Shown here in pieces: positions 51,564 through 62,304 of a stretch of 64,000 nt of DNA. The notes beneath the pieces are model-generated. The model was not told the DNA's origin. It did not search any database and saw nothing but the letters and a program-made list of their open reading frames with translations. The translations under genes and the position numbers were made by a program. Position 1 is the stretch's first letter; every line of letters begins with the position of its first letter. Origin of the DNA: Reutealis trisperma (lineage: Eukaryota > Streptophyta > Magnoliopsida > Malpighiales > Euphorbiaceae); assembly GCA_947687605.1 (NCBI GenBank), contig CANTUT010000019.1:13081501-13145500 (forward strand). The letters are read 5' to 3'.

Positions 51564-53603
51564 CTAGTTCATTGATGAATGCTCAAGACGATCTTTCAAA
51601 GATCGGAAGTCTAACTTGCCAACATCATGGAAACGGCAGATCAAAATTTCCAACTTCCTCAAGGATGCTACTTCCTCTCCCTTAACTATTAATGATGGGT
51701 CAATTAAGAGGGCTTGTAAATTGTAAAGCTTGGGTAATATCCCAGGCGGTAACTCCTTCAGTTTAGTGTGATTAAGACCGAGGTACCTAAGATTAAACAG
51801 CAATTCTATGCCTTGAGGCACTTCTTCAACTCCACTCATATTGAGATTCAACATCCTCAATGCCCTAAGCTTTGCTACTGATGGAACATGCCTTAGGTTG
51901 TAACAAAATTTAAGTAATAATGCATTGAGATTAACTAGGTTAGACACTGAATTGGGCAATTCTACTATACCTGTCCCAGAAAGATCAAGAACTTTAAGCC
52001 CATGTAATTGCTCAAAAAACGAATCAGCAATTGATCTCAATTTCTCATTGCCATTCAACAACAAGGTTGAAAGATTAGGACACCTTGGTGAATACCCAAA
52101 AGGAATTTCATCCAAGCAGTTATTCATTAATGAAATTCTTACAAGATTCTCATTCCAATTTCCGCAATCTGGCATTTCTGTTAACTGTTTACCAGCTTTA
52201 ACCATTACTGGTGATTTCACTTTCATTATTTGGATGGCCATATCTCTGATCAAGTCATGCATCTTCACATATCTGTAGCCAAATTCCCTAACACTTTCCA
52301 ACAAGCATGCTTTTTCAAGTCTATTGAGCATGGTATGGCCCTCATCCAATTCTGCTTGCCTACTTCCTCCTCCTATTACTCCCTCAACTATTAAATACCC
52401 TATCAACACCCTTCTATCAATCAGGTGATCTTCCGGATATAATGCACAGAACAAGAAACACTGTTGCAATGCTGAATCCATCAAGTGATTATAACTGAAT
52501 TTCAATATTCGGAATACCTCAAATTCCATGTCACCTTGCCTAACTTTTGATTCTTCCAATTCCCTCAATGCATTCCTCCACTCGCATGCATCATCCACTC
52601 CCCTCATGCTTCCTGCCATTGTTACAATTCCAAGCGGCAAGCCAGCACATTCCCTTGCAATAGCTTTTGCAATCCGGTTAACCTTTGGAGGAGATAGTTT
52701 CCCTATTTTCTCCTTGAACAAATCCCAAGCTTCTTCTTCAGAAAGAGGCTCAACTTTGATGATCTCTTGGCAACCCATCCTATGACAAACATCTAATGAA
52801 CGAGTTGTAAGAATCAAACTACATCCATTCATTCCAACTGGTATACCCACTTTCTCTAGATGAAAATGGTTCCACAAATCATCCAGAACAAGAACACAAT
52901 TTTTTTTCAAGATCAACGCTTTTGACACTTTTGCAGCTCTTTTCTTCTCATCATCTTCATTGGAAAGATCCATATGTATAGCTTTGGCAATAAGATTCTG
53001 CAACTTATAAATAGTACAATCTTGTGATACAGTAATCCAATAAACATGACGTAACTTATTTTCACTTTCTAGAAGCTGATTATGGATATGTGTCACAAGT
53101 GTTGTTTTTCCCACTCCTCCCATCCCATAAATGCCAATGCTTAAGACCTCATCCTTCATTAAACATTCCCAAATTTTATTCTTGTTTATTTGAAAAGCTT
53201 GTCCCACTAATTTTGTTGTTAATAATAAATCCTCACCAGTCTCATGTACATCAAATACAACACCCCTTTGAAATCTACCTTTCTCAATGAGCTCCACCAC
53301 TTCCTTGGTCATTTTCTCCACACTCTCCCCCAACAATCCATTCCATCTACTTTCTTCCACCTCTTCTTCTATGCTCAGAACTTCATTTTTTATCCTCCCC
53401 ACATTAACCAGCCAATTTCCAACTTCTTTCTTTTGTTTCTTACCATACAAGGACTCTTCAATTTTAAGTTCAAAGTTTATGTCAGCTTCAATACTTTCCA
53501 GTTCTTGCAATTTTCTTTTCAGAGTTTGCCTTCTCTCCTCAAAGTTCCAAATACGTTCCACAATTGGTCCAGCTATTTCTTTGGCTTTACCCAACAGCTC
53601 CAT
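51564..53603 (-). CDS. CC-NB-ARC-LRR disease resistance protein with truncated LRR (CNL-1)
   Basis: A single open frame of 679 residues from the ATG at 53603 (MELLGKAKEIAG). A longer upstream frame is intron sequence, since TTAG|GTATGG forms a splice acceptor at the same place as in CNL-2. The coiled-coil region is residues 1-110. NB-ARC motifs are all kept: P-loop GMGGVGKTT (160-168), VYWITVSQD, LVLDDLW, LILTTRS, GLPLGI, CFLFCALYPED and KMHDLIRDMA. About seven LRRs follow, then the frame departs after RFHDVGKL and stops at 51564. CNL proteins sense pathogen effectors in the cytosol and trigger defence. This one lacks the C-terminal LRRs that usually read ligands, so it may be a helper, a decoy or a pseudogene. 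It is close to the At4g27190/At4g27220-type group. Confidence 0.88.
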   Translation of the reverse strand: MELLGKAKEIAGPIVERIWNFEERRQTLKRKLQELESIEADINFELKIEESLYGKKQKKEVGNWLVNVGRIKNEVLSIEEEVEESRWNGLLGESVEKMTKEVVELIEKGRFQRGVVFDVHETGEDLLLTTKLVGQAFQINKNKIWECLMKDEVLSIGIYGMGGVGKTTLVTHIHNQLLESENKLRHVYWITVSQDCTIYKLQNLIAKAIHMDLSNEDDEKKRAAKVSKALILKKNCVLVLDDLWNHFHLEKVGIPVGMNGCSLILTTRSLDVCHRMGCQEIIKVEPLSEEEAWDLFKEKIGKLSPPKVNRIAKAIARECAGLPLGIVTMAGSMRGVDDACEWRNALRELEESKVRQGDMEFEVFRILKFSYNHLMDSALQQCFLFCALYPEDHLIDRRVLIGYLIVEGVIGGGSRQAELDEGHTMLNRLEKACLLESVREFGYRYVKMHDLIRDMAIQIMKVKSPVMVKAGKQLTEMPDCGNWNENLVRISLMNNCLDEIPFGYSPRCPNLSTLLLNGNEKLRSIADSFFEQLHGLKVLDLSGTGIVELPNSVSNLVNLNALLLKFCYNLRHVPSVAKLRALRMLNLNMSGVEEVPQGIELLFNLRYLGLNHTKLKELPPGILPKLYNLQALLIDPSLIVKGEEVASLRKLEILICRFHDVGKLDFRSLKDRLEHSSMN

Positions 53604-53605
53604 AC

Positions 53606-54493
53606 CTAATACGAAATTATCACAAACTTGTATAGTAATAAATCTAAAAAGTTGAAAAAACAATGAGAAAGCACACAAGTAAATTCCCATATACTTAAAC
53701 AACATCTAACTGAGTAGAAACCAGAAGAATGACAGCAATACCCAAGTGCCAAGTACTTAGAATTAGAGTTTGGACTCTGGCCAAAAATCTAAAAAATTTT
53801 AAGGTTTAATTGTATCATTATGTAAAAGACATATGAATTTAAGTTAAAAGATGGGATCTTTTCAAATTGAGTGCTGGAAAAAAAAATGTTCACAAATCAC
53901 TTAAAGAATCAAAAGCTAAAAGAAATTATTGCTAAATAAAAAATATTATCAAACAAAGTAATTAAAGTCAAGTAAAAAATATAGTGATTAAATCAATAAT
54001 AAGTTATTAAATAACCCTTATATTTGAATTTGACAATAATAAAGATTCCTAGTTAGATAAATTTTAAGTACTTAATTTCTAGCAAATGTATATTTAATTT
54101 ATACATTTTATGTTCATTTTACACGATTGAATTTTAATTAGTAATTTGCTTCTGATTTCTTCCATTCTAACTTTGCTAAATTTAGCTTTTACTGCTATCA
54201 ATTATTTACAGTTCCTAAATTAAAAAATTAAAAGCACATCTAAACTGATAGTAATTTCTTTATTTGAAATTCATTCTAGATTGTGAATTTTTTTTTTAAT
54301 CGAAAGAATAAAAGAATAGAACTCTGTGCAAAATTAGAGGTTAAAACTCAAAAGCCTAGCAATTTCAACAGAAAATTCGCCATCAAAATTCTGGCAATCA
54401 AATGTATAATTTTCCACGAAAGATAAATACCTAATTAAGCAAAAGTTAAATTCTAATAATAATGGAGAGAACAGAGAAAGGGGCATCACATAC
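53606..54493 (-). other. 5' untranslated intron of CNL-1
   Basis: On the minus strand a CAG|GTATGT donor (exon end 54494) and ATTAG|G acceptor define an 888-bp intron that ends two bases before the ATG. CNL-2 has the same arrangement, with the same donor hexamer. The upstream exon extends to about 54600. Confidence 0.65.
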
Positions 54494-54621
54494 CTGAACT
54501 GATTCGCCGCTGATAGAGCAGCGAAGACAAAGTTAATTGAGTGATTAAAGAACAGAGAAGCAAATATGAGATCTTTTTTTAGAACATGGGGAAAGAGGTC
54601 AAATTCCGAAACCATAACCAT

Positions 54622-55085
54622 TCCAATCTTGATTTTTTGTTCAAAATAGTATTTAAAGTCAAAGAAGTTGTATTTTAAATTTATTTTTAAATTAATTAAA
54701 TAAAATTTATTAGATAAATTTATAATTATACTTCAAAATATATATAATTTTATTCAAACATAACTAAATTAAAAAAAAAAATAGATTCTTTGTAGATCAA
54801 AGCAAAAAATAAAAATCTATTTCAAAATTTACATTTTATTTCTAATTTCGGAAGAACTAAACAGACCATTATTAAAATAATTTTACTAATGAAAAATAGA
54901 ATAAAAAAATCCTCTTTTTATGCTTTGTATGATTTGTTCAAATTTTTTTATTTGAATAATTAAATATTTATTTTTATCAAAATTTTAGACAACATTACTT
55001 CTTAATTGTAATTAGCCATCAAATTTTTAGCATATAAGTCGAAGTAAAATAATTAGAATTCATTTCATTTACATTTTATAACAAT
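54622..55085. other. Intergenic AT-rich DNA upstream of CNL-1
   Basis: Probable promoter region of CNL-1; no clear motif can be assigned. No gene is seen. Confidence 0.35.
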
Positions 55086-55089
55086 TTTT

Positions 55090-55725
55090 TTTTTTAATTT
55101 TTAGCAGTTCTTTCCACTCCGATAGTCCCTTGGCATCCTTCTAGGGGCTGTTAATGGGGACAAGAGTTTAGCTTAATAGAAAAGTGATATTTTACTAGTC
55201 TCCTCCTAAATTTTAGAATTTCATCATACTCGTAAGTAAAACAATCTTTGAACTCTTGTACTAACTCAATCATCTTCCTTTTCAATGTAGGTAAGAGCAG
55301 GCCACTGATGTAGGAGATTCTAGGCATTTTAGGAGTCTTCAGGTTGACTTTCTTTAAAGGGTCTTAGACTTTAACTATAGAATCATCCATCTTGGGTGGA
55401 GCATTTTTCAGCTCATACAATTAGATCTCCTCTACTTCCTTTGATTGTTCTCCTTCAAAGATTACTTATAGTCTCTTGAACTTCTTCAACTAGTAGCCTG
55501 TCTAAAGGTTATTACACCTGTGCTTTCAATAATGTGTTTGTAGCTACCAATTTCTTTTCTTGGGTGAACTTAATCATCAATCTTCTCTATGATGGGCTAA
55601 GTGGTTGGCCTCCCATGATAAGGCATGATCACAGACTTTTGAAGGATCACTTCAATATGCATAAAGCCTGATGTTCCCCATACCAGAAAAAAGGGATATC
55701 TGCATTAAGGACAAGAGCATTGTAA
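55090..55725 (-). pseudogene. Gypsy pol fragment (protease to reverse-transcriptase linker)
   Basis: Minus-strand translation, with several stops, contains LKNAPPKMDDSIVKV, PRISYISGLLL and LVQEFKDCFTYEYDEI followed by LVKYHFSIK. This matches the conserved DCFAW-Y-EMPGL-type block that precedes reverse transcriptase in plant Gypsy (Athila/Tat) elements. No LTR or other domain is recognised nearby, so it is an isolated scrap. Confidence 0.65.
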
Positions 55726-55729
55726 CATT

Positions 55730-56789
55730 TTTGGTACTTAAAGGAATATTCAATAACATTGAAAAAGATTTAATTCACTAATAAATATGAAAATATAGCT
55801 AGCAAAAATCAATAGAACAATATGGCAACAGGATTCTCTTAGAATCTAGGCAATGGATAATATCATTGTCAAAAAACATATATATAGTTTTGAATGCAAT
55901 TTCAAATAATAATTTAGGATTCATATTCAAGAGAAAAAGATTTAGGTATCAATAAAAAAAATGGACAATTCAATCAAATAAGCAAATGGTGATTCCATAT
56001 ACATAAAAGTGTAGAATACACTCACATTTTCCTTTATTCTCTTTAATTTCTTTCTACTACTCAATATGAGGATTGTCTTTTCTCTCAAAGTTTTCCATTT
56101 TAATTTTTTTTTTTCTAGATCCTCTACATACAATATACATATATATTAGGTTTAAATTTCTATAAGCAAATTCATTAAAACATTAAAATTGAAAATCAAT
56201 CTATCAATTTTTATCCTAACTTAGCCTCCTAATTACTGATTAAATTTGAGTTACACCATTCCAATTATTGTGATTCTTAAGGCATTTAAATCCTAACAAA
56301 TTTTTCTCTAACACAACCAAAGTTCAACATATTTGGACTTCTGTAGCTCATAGGGTGACTTATCAAATTCTGTCCTGACTCTGCTATCTAGATTTACTGA
56401 GCTTATTTTACTCTTTTTACTGTATATCAGACTATAAAACTCTAATTGACTTAGTTTTTTTTAAATGAAATTAAAGTTTTTTTAAATGAAATTAAACTTA
56501 TAATAAAACAATTCATCTTTTTAAATGAAATTAAACTTATAATAAAACAATTCATTAGTTTTGGTCTTTAATTTGTTCCATCCATAGTGTTTTCAAATTT
56601 ATGATCACCATTAGAACCCATTTGGTTCAAATTTAAGATATGCCATCAATTGGAATCCCAAAATAGAATAATTACTTTTTCCACGTATTTAGTCCAGAAA
56701 ATTAAAATTTTATTCTTTATAAAACTGTTTGATTTTCTTAATTACTATACAAAAATGGAAAATCAATATGAAATTCTCATTTTAATACT

Positions 56790-56845
<56 letters not shown>

Positions 56846-57470
56846 CATGATATCGGACCTTTTTCTCTACAAGTGATGGTAAGATTATGATCCATCCATT
56901 TTTATAGGAATGAAAATCTTAAACAGTGTAAAACAGGATTGAAAGCATTTATGAACTTTCATGCCTTGCCAGTTTATAACATAGAGCATCTAATGTTGAT
57001 TAGCAAAATATTAAAAAGGGTTTATAGGAAATCTAGAAAAAATAAGTGTCTGTCACTCTGTTTTTTTAGGATCCAATATATATTCAGGATGGGAAGCTGC
57101 GTTATAAACATCTGCAAAAGGTATTAAATGTAATCCAATCAAAATAAAATATACAACAACAAAAAACAAAAATGAGTTCAGATATTCTCTGGATTGGTTT
57201 ACTATTTTTATCAGGAAAATCTGCAAAATAACAGAAGGATCAAGCCTCAAATGAAAAATTATAATGATATTGAAGAACCATCATGCCAGCAACCAAATCA
57301 AATCGAATAGAAATATGTCCTACTTGAAGTTGGACATATAACAGAGCAAATGTGAGATAATTTACATTATAGGTAGAAATCATATATTAGTAACAGCAGA
57401 AGAAAAACGCAGAATTACAAGAAAATTTCAATCTGTTTGAATTGTGAGTATATACTACATTGATCAAATG
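55730..57470. other. Intergenic region between CNL-1 and CNL-2
   Basis: AT-rich. Contains a tandem duplication of about 40 bp (TTTTTAAATGAAATTAAACT ... AACAATTCAT) near 56480-56560 and a (TA)n tract at 56792-56842. The last part is probably 3' untranslated DNA of CNL-2. No separate gene is supported. Confidence 0.45.
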
Positions 57471-57572
57471 AAACTTCACACAAAGTAAATGATGGATGGA
57501 ATGTAAATGTTGAATGACTGAAGATGAAGCAGCTTACCCTGCTTGCTATGCATCACATCAAATAGTTCCTCT

Positions 57573-60428
57573 TTAGTACTGACCAAAGTGAACAAGGGGT
57601 AAGAGGACATTCTTGGCTTCTGGATGGTCCAACTCAATTGATTCCCACCATACTCTGGGAAATATTTTGATGTTTTGGAGGGAAGGGAGAGGAAAGAGTT
57701 GGTCATCGTCTGACAAGAGAAAAGAGAGTGGCATTTTCTTTAACTTCAGACAGCTATCTACATAAATTTTACAGAGAGAATTGCAAATCATTTTTCCACT
57801 GCAAATGCTCTTTAGTTCTGGTAAGTTACTCAAACTAAGAGACTCTAGTTTTGGGAAAAGGAATTGAATACTGTCTTTTCTGCTATGGTTTTCTTGTTGT
57901 CCTTCATTTGCTATCAGTTCCTCCATACTTTCACAGTAATGAACAAAAAGCTCTTCCAGGTTTTGAAGGTTTGAAGATAAGCCAGGAGGAAACAGCTTCT
58001 TCATACTTGGACATCCCCAAATATGAAATTTTTTAAGGAGGGAAAATGCACTGACAGGTGGTGACAAGTGTAATGTTGTTGGTGGTGATGCAGCAACAAT
58101 TTCTCTACCAAAGAGGGAATGCAAGTCCTTCAAATCACTTAAATATATGTCCTCAAGGCTTTGAAATATAGAAGAGGAGGAGGACAAAGAGAGCAAATAT
58201 TCTATCCCATGACAAGAAGTAATTGTAAAGGACTTCAGTTCAATTGCATTTTTCAAGCATAAGCTGGTTCTTTGTATGCTGCAATGAAAAAGATCCAAAC
58301 AATGGACATCTTTTGGGAGAAGTAAAGCATTGTCTCCATCACCGATAATACAAGAATCAAAATATACAACTTTCGAGCTTCGCGATAACACATCATCTGG
58401 GGTCCTACATTGTGCTACCACCAGATAGTATCGGCTTAGATTTGATGAATGTGTTGAAATGGTGTATGTGTTCAACTCGCCAACATCATAGAAACGACAT
58501 TCCAAAGTTTCCAACTTCCTCAAACATGCTACTTCCTTCGCTTTAACTTGGTTAAGCATGAGAACTTGCAAGCAGGATAGCTTTGGTAATATTCCAGGTG
58601 GTATCACCTCTATTCTTGTATTACTGAGATCCAAATACTCGAGATTGAAAAGCAATTCTATGCCTTGAGGCACTTCTTCAACTTCAGTATAACTCAAGTC
58701 TAACTTCTTCAATGTCCTAAGTTTTGCCAATGATGGAATGCACTTTAGCTTGTTGCACCCTCCAAGCAATAATGCATTTAGATTCACCAACAGAGAGATG
58801 GAACCAGGCAGTTCATTGGCACCTGTATAAGAAAGATCCAGAACCTTTAGTCCATGCAATTGATGGAAAAAACAATCTGCAATCACTCTCAACTTGTTGC
58901 CACTCAACAACAAGGTTGAAAGATTAGGACACCTTGGTGAACACCCAGAAGGAATTTCTTCTATGTTGTTATTCATTAATGAAACTTTCACAAGATCCAC
59001 TGTCCAATTCCTCCAATTTGGAATTTCAACTAACTGTTCACCTGATTTAACCATCACTCGTGGATCCATTTCCATTATTTGGATGGCCATATCCCTAATC
59101 AAGTCATGCATCTTCACACATCTGTGTCCCCACTCCATAGCACTTTCCAAAAGGCATAATTTTTCAAGTCTATTGAGCATGGTATGACCCTCATCAAATT
59201 CTATTTGCCTGCTTCCTCCTTCTATTACTCCCTCAACAATCAAATACTCTATCAAGTTCTCTCTTCTGATCTTATGATCTGCAGGATATAATGCACAATA
59301 TAAGAAGCATTGTTGCAATGCTAAATTGGTCAAGCGATTATAACTAAATTTTAATACTTGGAATACTTCATATTCCATGTCACCTAGCCCAACTTTTGAT
59401 TCTTTCAATTCCCTCAATGCATTCCTCCACTCATAAACATCACTCACTCCCCTCATGCTTCCAGCTACCATTATAATTCCGAGCGGCAGACCGCCACATT
59501 CCCTCACAATAGATCTTGCAATCGGTTTAACTTCTGCAGGAACTGCTTCAACTCTTTTCTCCATAAATAAGTCCCAAGATTCTTCTTGAGAAAGAGGCTC
59601 TACTTTGGTGTTCTTTTGGCAACCCATCCTCCAACAAATATCTAGCGATCGAGTTGTAAGAAGCAACTTGCATCCATTCATTCCAATAGGTATACCCACT
59701 TTCTCTAGAGGAAAATGGTTCCACAAATCATCTAGAATGAGAACAAATTCGCTTCTCTTACCCAATGCTTTTGATAGTTTTGCAGCTCTTTTCTTCTCAT
59801 CACTTTCATCGGAAAGACCAATACCAATAGTTCTGGCGATATCATTCTGCAATTTATGGATACTAAAGTCTTGAGATACAGTGATCCAATAAACATTTCT
59901 CTTTCTTTGGAGAAGCTCATTATGAATATGCACCATCAATGTCGTTTTTCCCACTCCTCCCATCCCATAAATGCCAATGATTGAGACCTCATCTCTCATT
60001 AAATATTCTTGAATCTCAACAAAATGCGTTTTAAATGCTTGACCCACTAATTTTGGGGCTAGCAAAGCATCTCCACTACTCTCTTGCACATCAAGGAGAA
60101 GGCTTTCTTGAAATCTATTTCTTTGACCAATAAGCTCTTCCACTTCTTCAATGTTTTTCTCTATGCCCTTTCCTGACAGTATGCTCCATCCACTTTGTTT
60201 TGTTTCTCGTTCTATGCTCTGAACTTTATTTTTCACCCTTCTTACATTACTCAACCAATTTTCAACTTCATTCTTCCGTTTCTTACCATGCTGCAACTCT
60301 GCATTTTCTAGTTCTGTAATTACATCAGCTTCTATGCTTTCCAGTTGTTCCATTTTTCTCTTGAGCACTTGCTTCTTTTCCTCAAAGTTCCAGCTAGCTA
60401 TTTCCATGGCTTTTCCCAACATTTCCAT
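57573..60428 (-). CDS. CC-NB-ARC-LRR disease resistance protein (CNL-2), full length
   Basis: 951 residues in one frame. Coiled coil 1-110 (KRKMEQLESIEADV). NB-ARC: P-loop GIYGMGGVGKTT (152-163), VYWITVSQDFSIHKLQ, kinase-2 FVLILDDLW (228-236), LLLTTRSLDIC, GLPLGI (313-318), CFLYCALYPADH and MHDLIRDMAIQI (440-451). LRRs run from about 480 to the end, first regular (LKVLDLSYTGANELPGSIS) and then the C-terminal type with CPSMKKLFPPGL and LESLSLSNLPELKSICSG. The ending WWESIELDHPEAKNVL is the family's normal terminus. The role is effector recognition and defence signalling. It lies in tandem with CNL-1, same strand, and an LRR scrap upstream at 61.7 kb indicates a former third member. The start at 60428 follows a splice acceptor. 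Confidence 0.94.
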   Translation of the reverse strand: MEMLGKAMEIASWNFEEKKQVLKRKMEQLESIEADVITELENAELQHGKKRKNEVENWLSNVRRVKNKVQSIERETKQSGWSILSGKGIEKNIEEVEELIGQRNRFQESLLLDVQESSGDALLAPKLVGQAFKTHFVEIQEYLMRDEVSIIGIYGMGGVGKTTLMVHIHNELLQRKRNVYWITVSQDFSIHKLQNDIARTIGIGLSDESDEKKRAAKLSKALGKRSEFVLILDDLWNHFPLEKVGIPIGMNGCKLLLTTRSLDICWRMGCQKNTKVEPLSQEESWDLFMEKRVEAVPAEVKPIARSIVRECGGLPLGIIMVAGSMRGVSDVYEWRNALRELKESKVGLGDMEYEVFQVLKFSYNRLTNLALQQCFLYCALYPADHKIRRENLIEYLIVEGVIEGGSRQIEFDEGHTMLNRLEKLCLLESAMEWGHRCVKMHDLIRDMAIQIMEMDPRVMVKSGEQLVEIPNWRNWTVDLVKVSLMNNNIEEIPSGCSPRCPNLSTLLLSGNKLRVIADCFFHQLHGLKVLDLSYTGANELPGSISLLVNLNALLLGGCNKLKCIPSLAKLRTLKKLDLSYTEVEEVPQGIELLFNLEYLDLSNTRIEVIPPGILPKLSCLQVLMLNQVKAKEVACLRKLETLECRFYDVGELNTYTISTHSSNLSRYYLVVAQCRTPDDVLSRSSKVVYFDSCIIGDGDNALLLPKDVHCLDLFHCSIQRTSLCLKNAIELKSFTITSCHGIEYLLSLSSSSSIFQSLEDIYLSDLKDLHSLFGREIVAASPPTTLHLSPPVSAFSLLKKFHIWGCPSMKKLFPPGLSSNLQNLEELFVHYCESMEELIANEGQQENHSRKDSIQFLFPKLESLSLSNLPELKSICSGKMICNSLCKIYVDSCLKLKKMPLSFLLSDDDQLFPLPSLQNIKIFPRVWWESIELDHPEAKNVLLPLVHFGQY

Positions 60429-60430
60429 GC

Positions 60431-61260
60431 CTAAAATAGAAATAGCATGAATTTATATATAATATTATACTACTGAAACTTTTCCTCATAGCAATTAAAA
60501 AAGAAATTGATTAAAGTTCAATATTCTTTCCAGGAGAAAATAGGAATTCACATTTCTAGAGCAAGTAATTAAAAACCTAGGATATAAGTTAAAAGTTTAT
60601 AAATATATAAAAAATAAATAATTAAATTTTAATATCCACCAATCACTTCCACACTCAAATTACCTCAAATCACTTAATCATGATTCCCCTTTTCTCACCT
60701 TCACTAGACAAATTACCCATTTCAGCTTTCTCTGCACCTGATGATTATAGTCTGTTCATCTTCTTCTTTGATAATTAAAAGCAAACTATCCACACAGAAA
60801 CTAAGTAATTCATGTGAAAATTAAGTAACTAAAAGAAATAAAAACAGTTATCTATAACAAACATTCAATTAAGTCTCTGAACTTCAAAAAAAAAAAATAC
60901 CATAAATCAGATTCTCCGATTTTTATGCTTTTGTCTCAATTTTTTTTTTCCAGAAATTATGAAACATAAATTGGGAAATTACACTGTCAATAATTCAATT
61001 CTATATTTGAAATTCTTTCTAAATCACTCTTCCATCAGGATATGCCTATTTGCGTGTTTCTGTTTGAATCAAACAAAGAAACTTAATTTAGGAGAAGTTG
61101 TGGGTATATTAGAGGTCAAAATTCAAAATCCAGAAACTTCAGCAGAACAATCAGTGAATTCCTATTAAAATTAAAATTAAACAGAGCAAATACATAATTT
61201 TCTTTTTTTGTACAAAGAAATATAAGAGATAAGCAAATTTAAGAAAATGGAGTTACATAC
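60431..61260 (-). other. 5' untranslated intron of CNL-2
   Basis: Donor CAG|GTATGT (exon end 61261) and acceptor TTTTAG|GC give an 830-bp intron ending two bases before the ATG. This is the same position and donor as in CNL-1. Small frames inside are not genes. Confidence 0.65.
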
Positions 61261-61679
61261 CTGGACAGGTTGGCCTATGTATCTTCACAAATTTTGGTCA
61301 CCGGTTGAGAAAAGGATCAGCTTCCTCAAGTCACTTTGTGTAAAGAAATTAACTTTAAAAAAAAAATATATATATATATATATATGATAGTTATTAATGC
61401 CCCCAGATCGGCGCTGGCGTTTAAATCGTTGGCAAGCTGTCGACTTGCTCGATTTATCAAAGTTGTCAATTGCTCAATTTGTCAAAGTTGGTAGTTGCCC
61501 AATTCAAGTCAAAAAGGTCAACATTCAAGCGAGTAAATAGAATAACTGAAATAGCTATTCTTGAAATTGTGGAAGTTTGAGATTAAAACACTTGTAAATC
61601 AACTGAAACCGCCATTTTAACTCTGCAGTCTGATATATGGGCTTCTTTAAAACTGTTAGCCCAAAAGCAAGTCCAGAAC

Positions 61680-61800
61680 TCCAAATCAAAGCATGAGGTG
61701 GTGACCATGGCGTAGAAGGCAAGGAGGTCAAGGAAAGCAAACATTCCATCCCATCACAAGACCTGATTTTAAGGGAATTGAGTTTATCTTTTGATGTGGC
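61680..61800 (-). pseudogene. LRR fragment of a third CNL gene
   Basis: Minus-strand KLNSLKIRSCDGMECLLSLT matches the CNL-2 segment ELKSFTITSCHGIEYLLSLS. Nothing else of the gene is recognisable around it. Confidence 0.6.
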
Positions 61801-61929
61801 ATTACATCTTTTAACTAGTTATTTAAAATTATAAAAAATTTAAATTCTTGATTAGACTTATAACTCAATCAAATCGTATACCATAATACTTGATTTCAGT
61901 TCGACTATTTTTTCAATTTAATTACAATT

Positions 61930-62296
61930 AGTGGCAGATTCACTTAAATCTGTCGCCAATTGCCTTAGCCACCGACATGAAATTATGTCGCTATATCACG
62001 ATGCACAGTTAATTACGTACATATTTTTCATCGTTGAATCGACGAGTGCTTTGCAAGGGAATTTCTGTAGTTGATCTTAGCAACGGATATTCTAGTCCGT
62101 GGCTAAGTAACAACAAACACATGTTGCCATCCCTAACTGGTCTGTCGTAAATTTTGCAGCAGACATTATAATACATCGCTAAGGCGTTTGGGGAATTGTT
62201 TTAACAACAGATGTGGTCCATCATCAATCTGTCACTAAAACGAATTAGCTATTTATTTTTGGACTTTAGTGACGGATTGGTCGATAGCTAATACCC
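61930..62296. repeat. Decayed CACTA-like sub-terminal repeats
   Basis: Recurrent imperfect palindromes: GGCAGATTCACTTAAATCTG, CAACGGATATTCTAGTCCGTGG and TGACGGATTGGTCGATAGCTA. These TAGCGACGGAT-like words resemble sub-terminal repeats of plant CACTA elements. No terminus was identified. Confidence 0.4.
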
Positions 62297-62304
62297 TTTC
62301 TTTC

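Noticed and set aside
53604..53705. A 34-residue N-terminal extension of CNL-1
   Set aside because: A splice acceptor lies two bases before the inner ATG and the same arrangement is present in CNL-2, so the extension is intron sequence.
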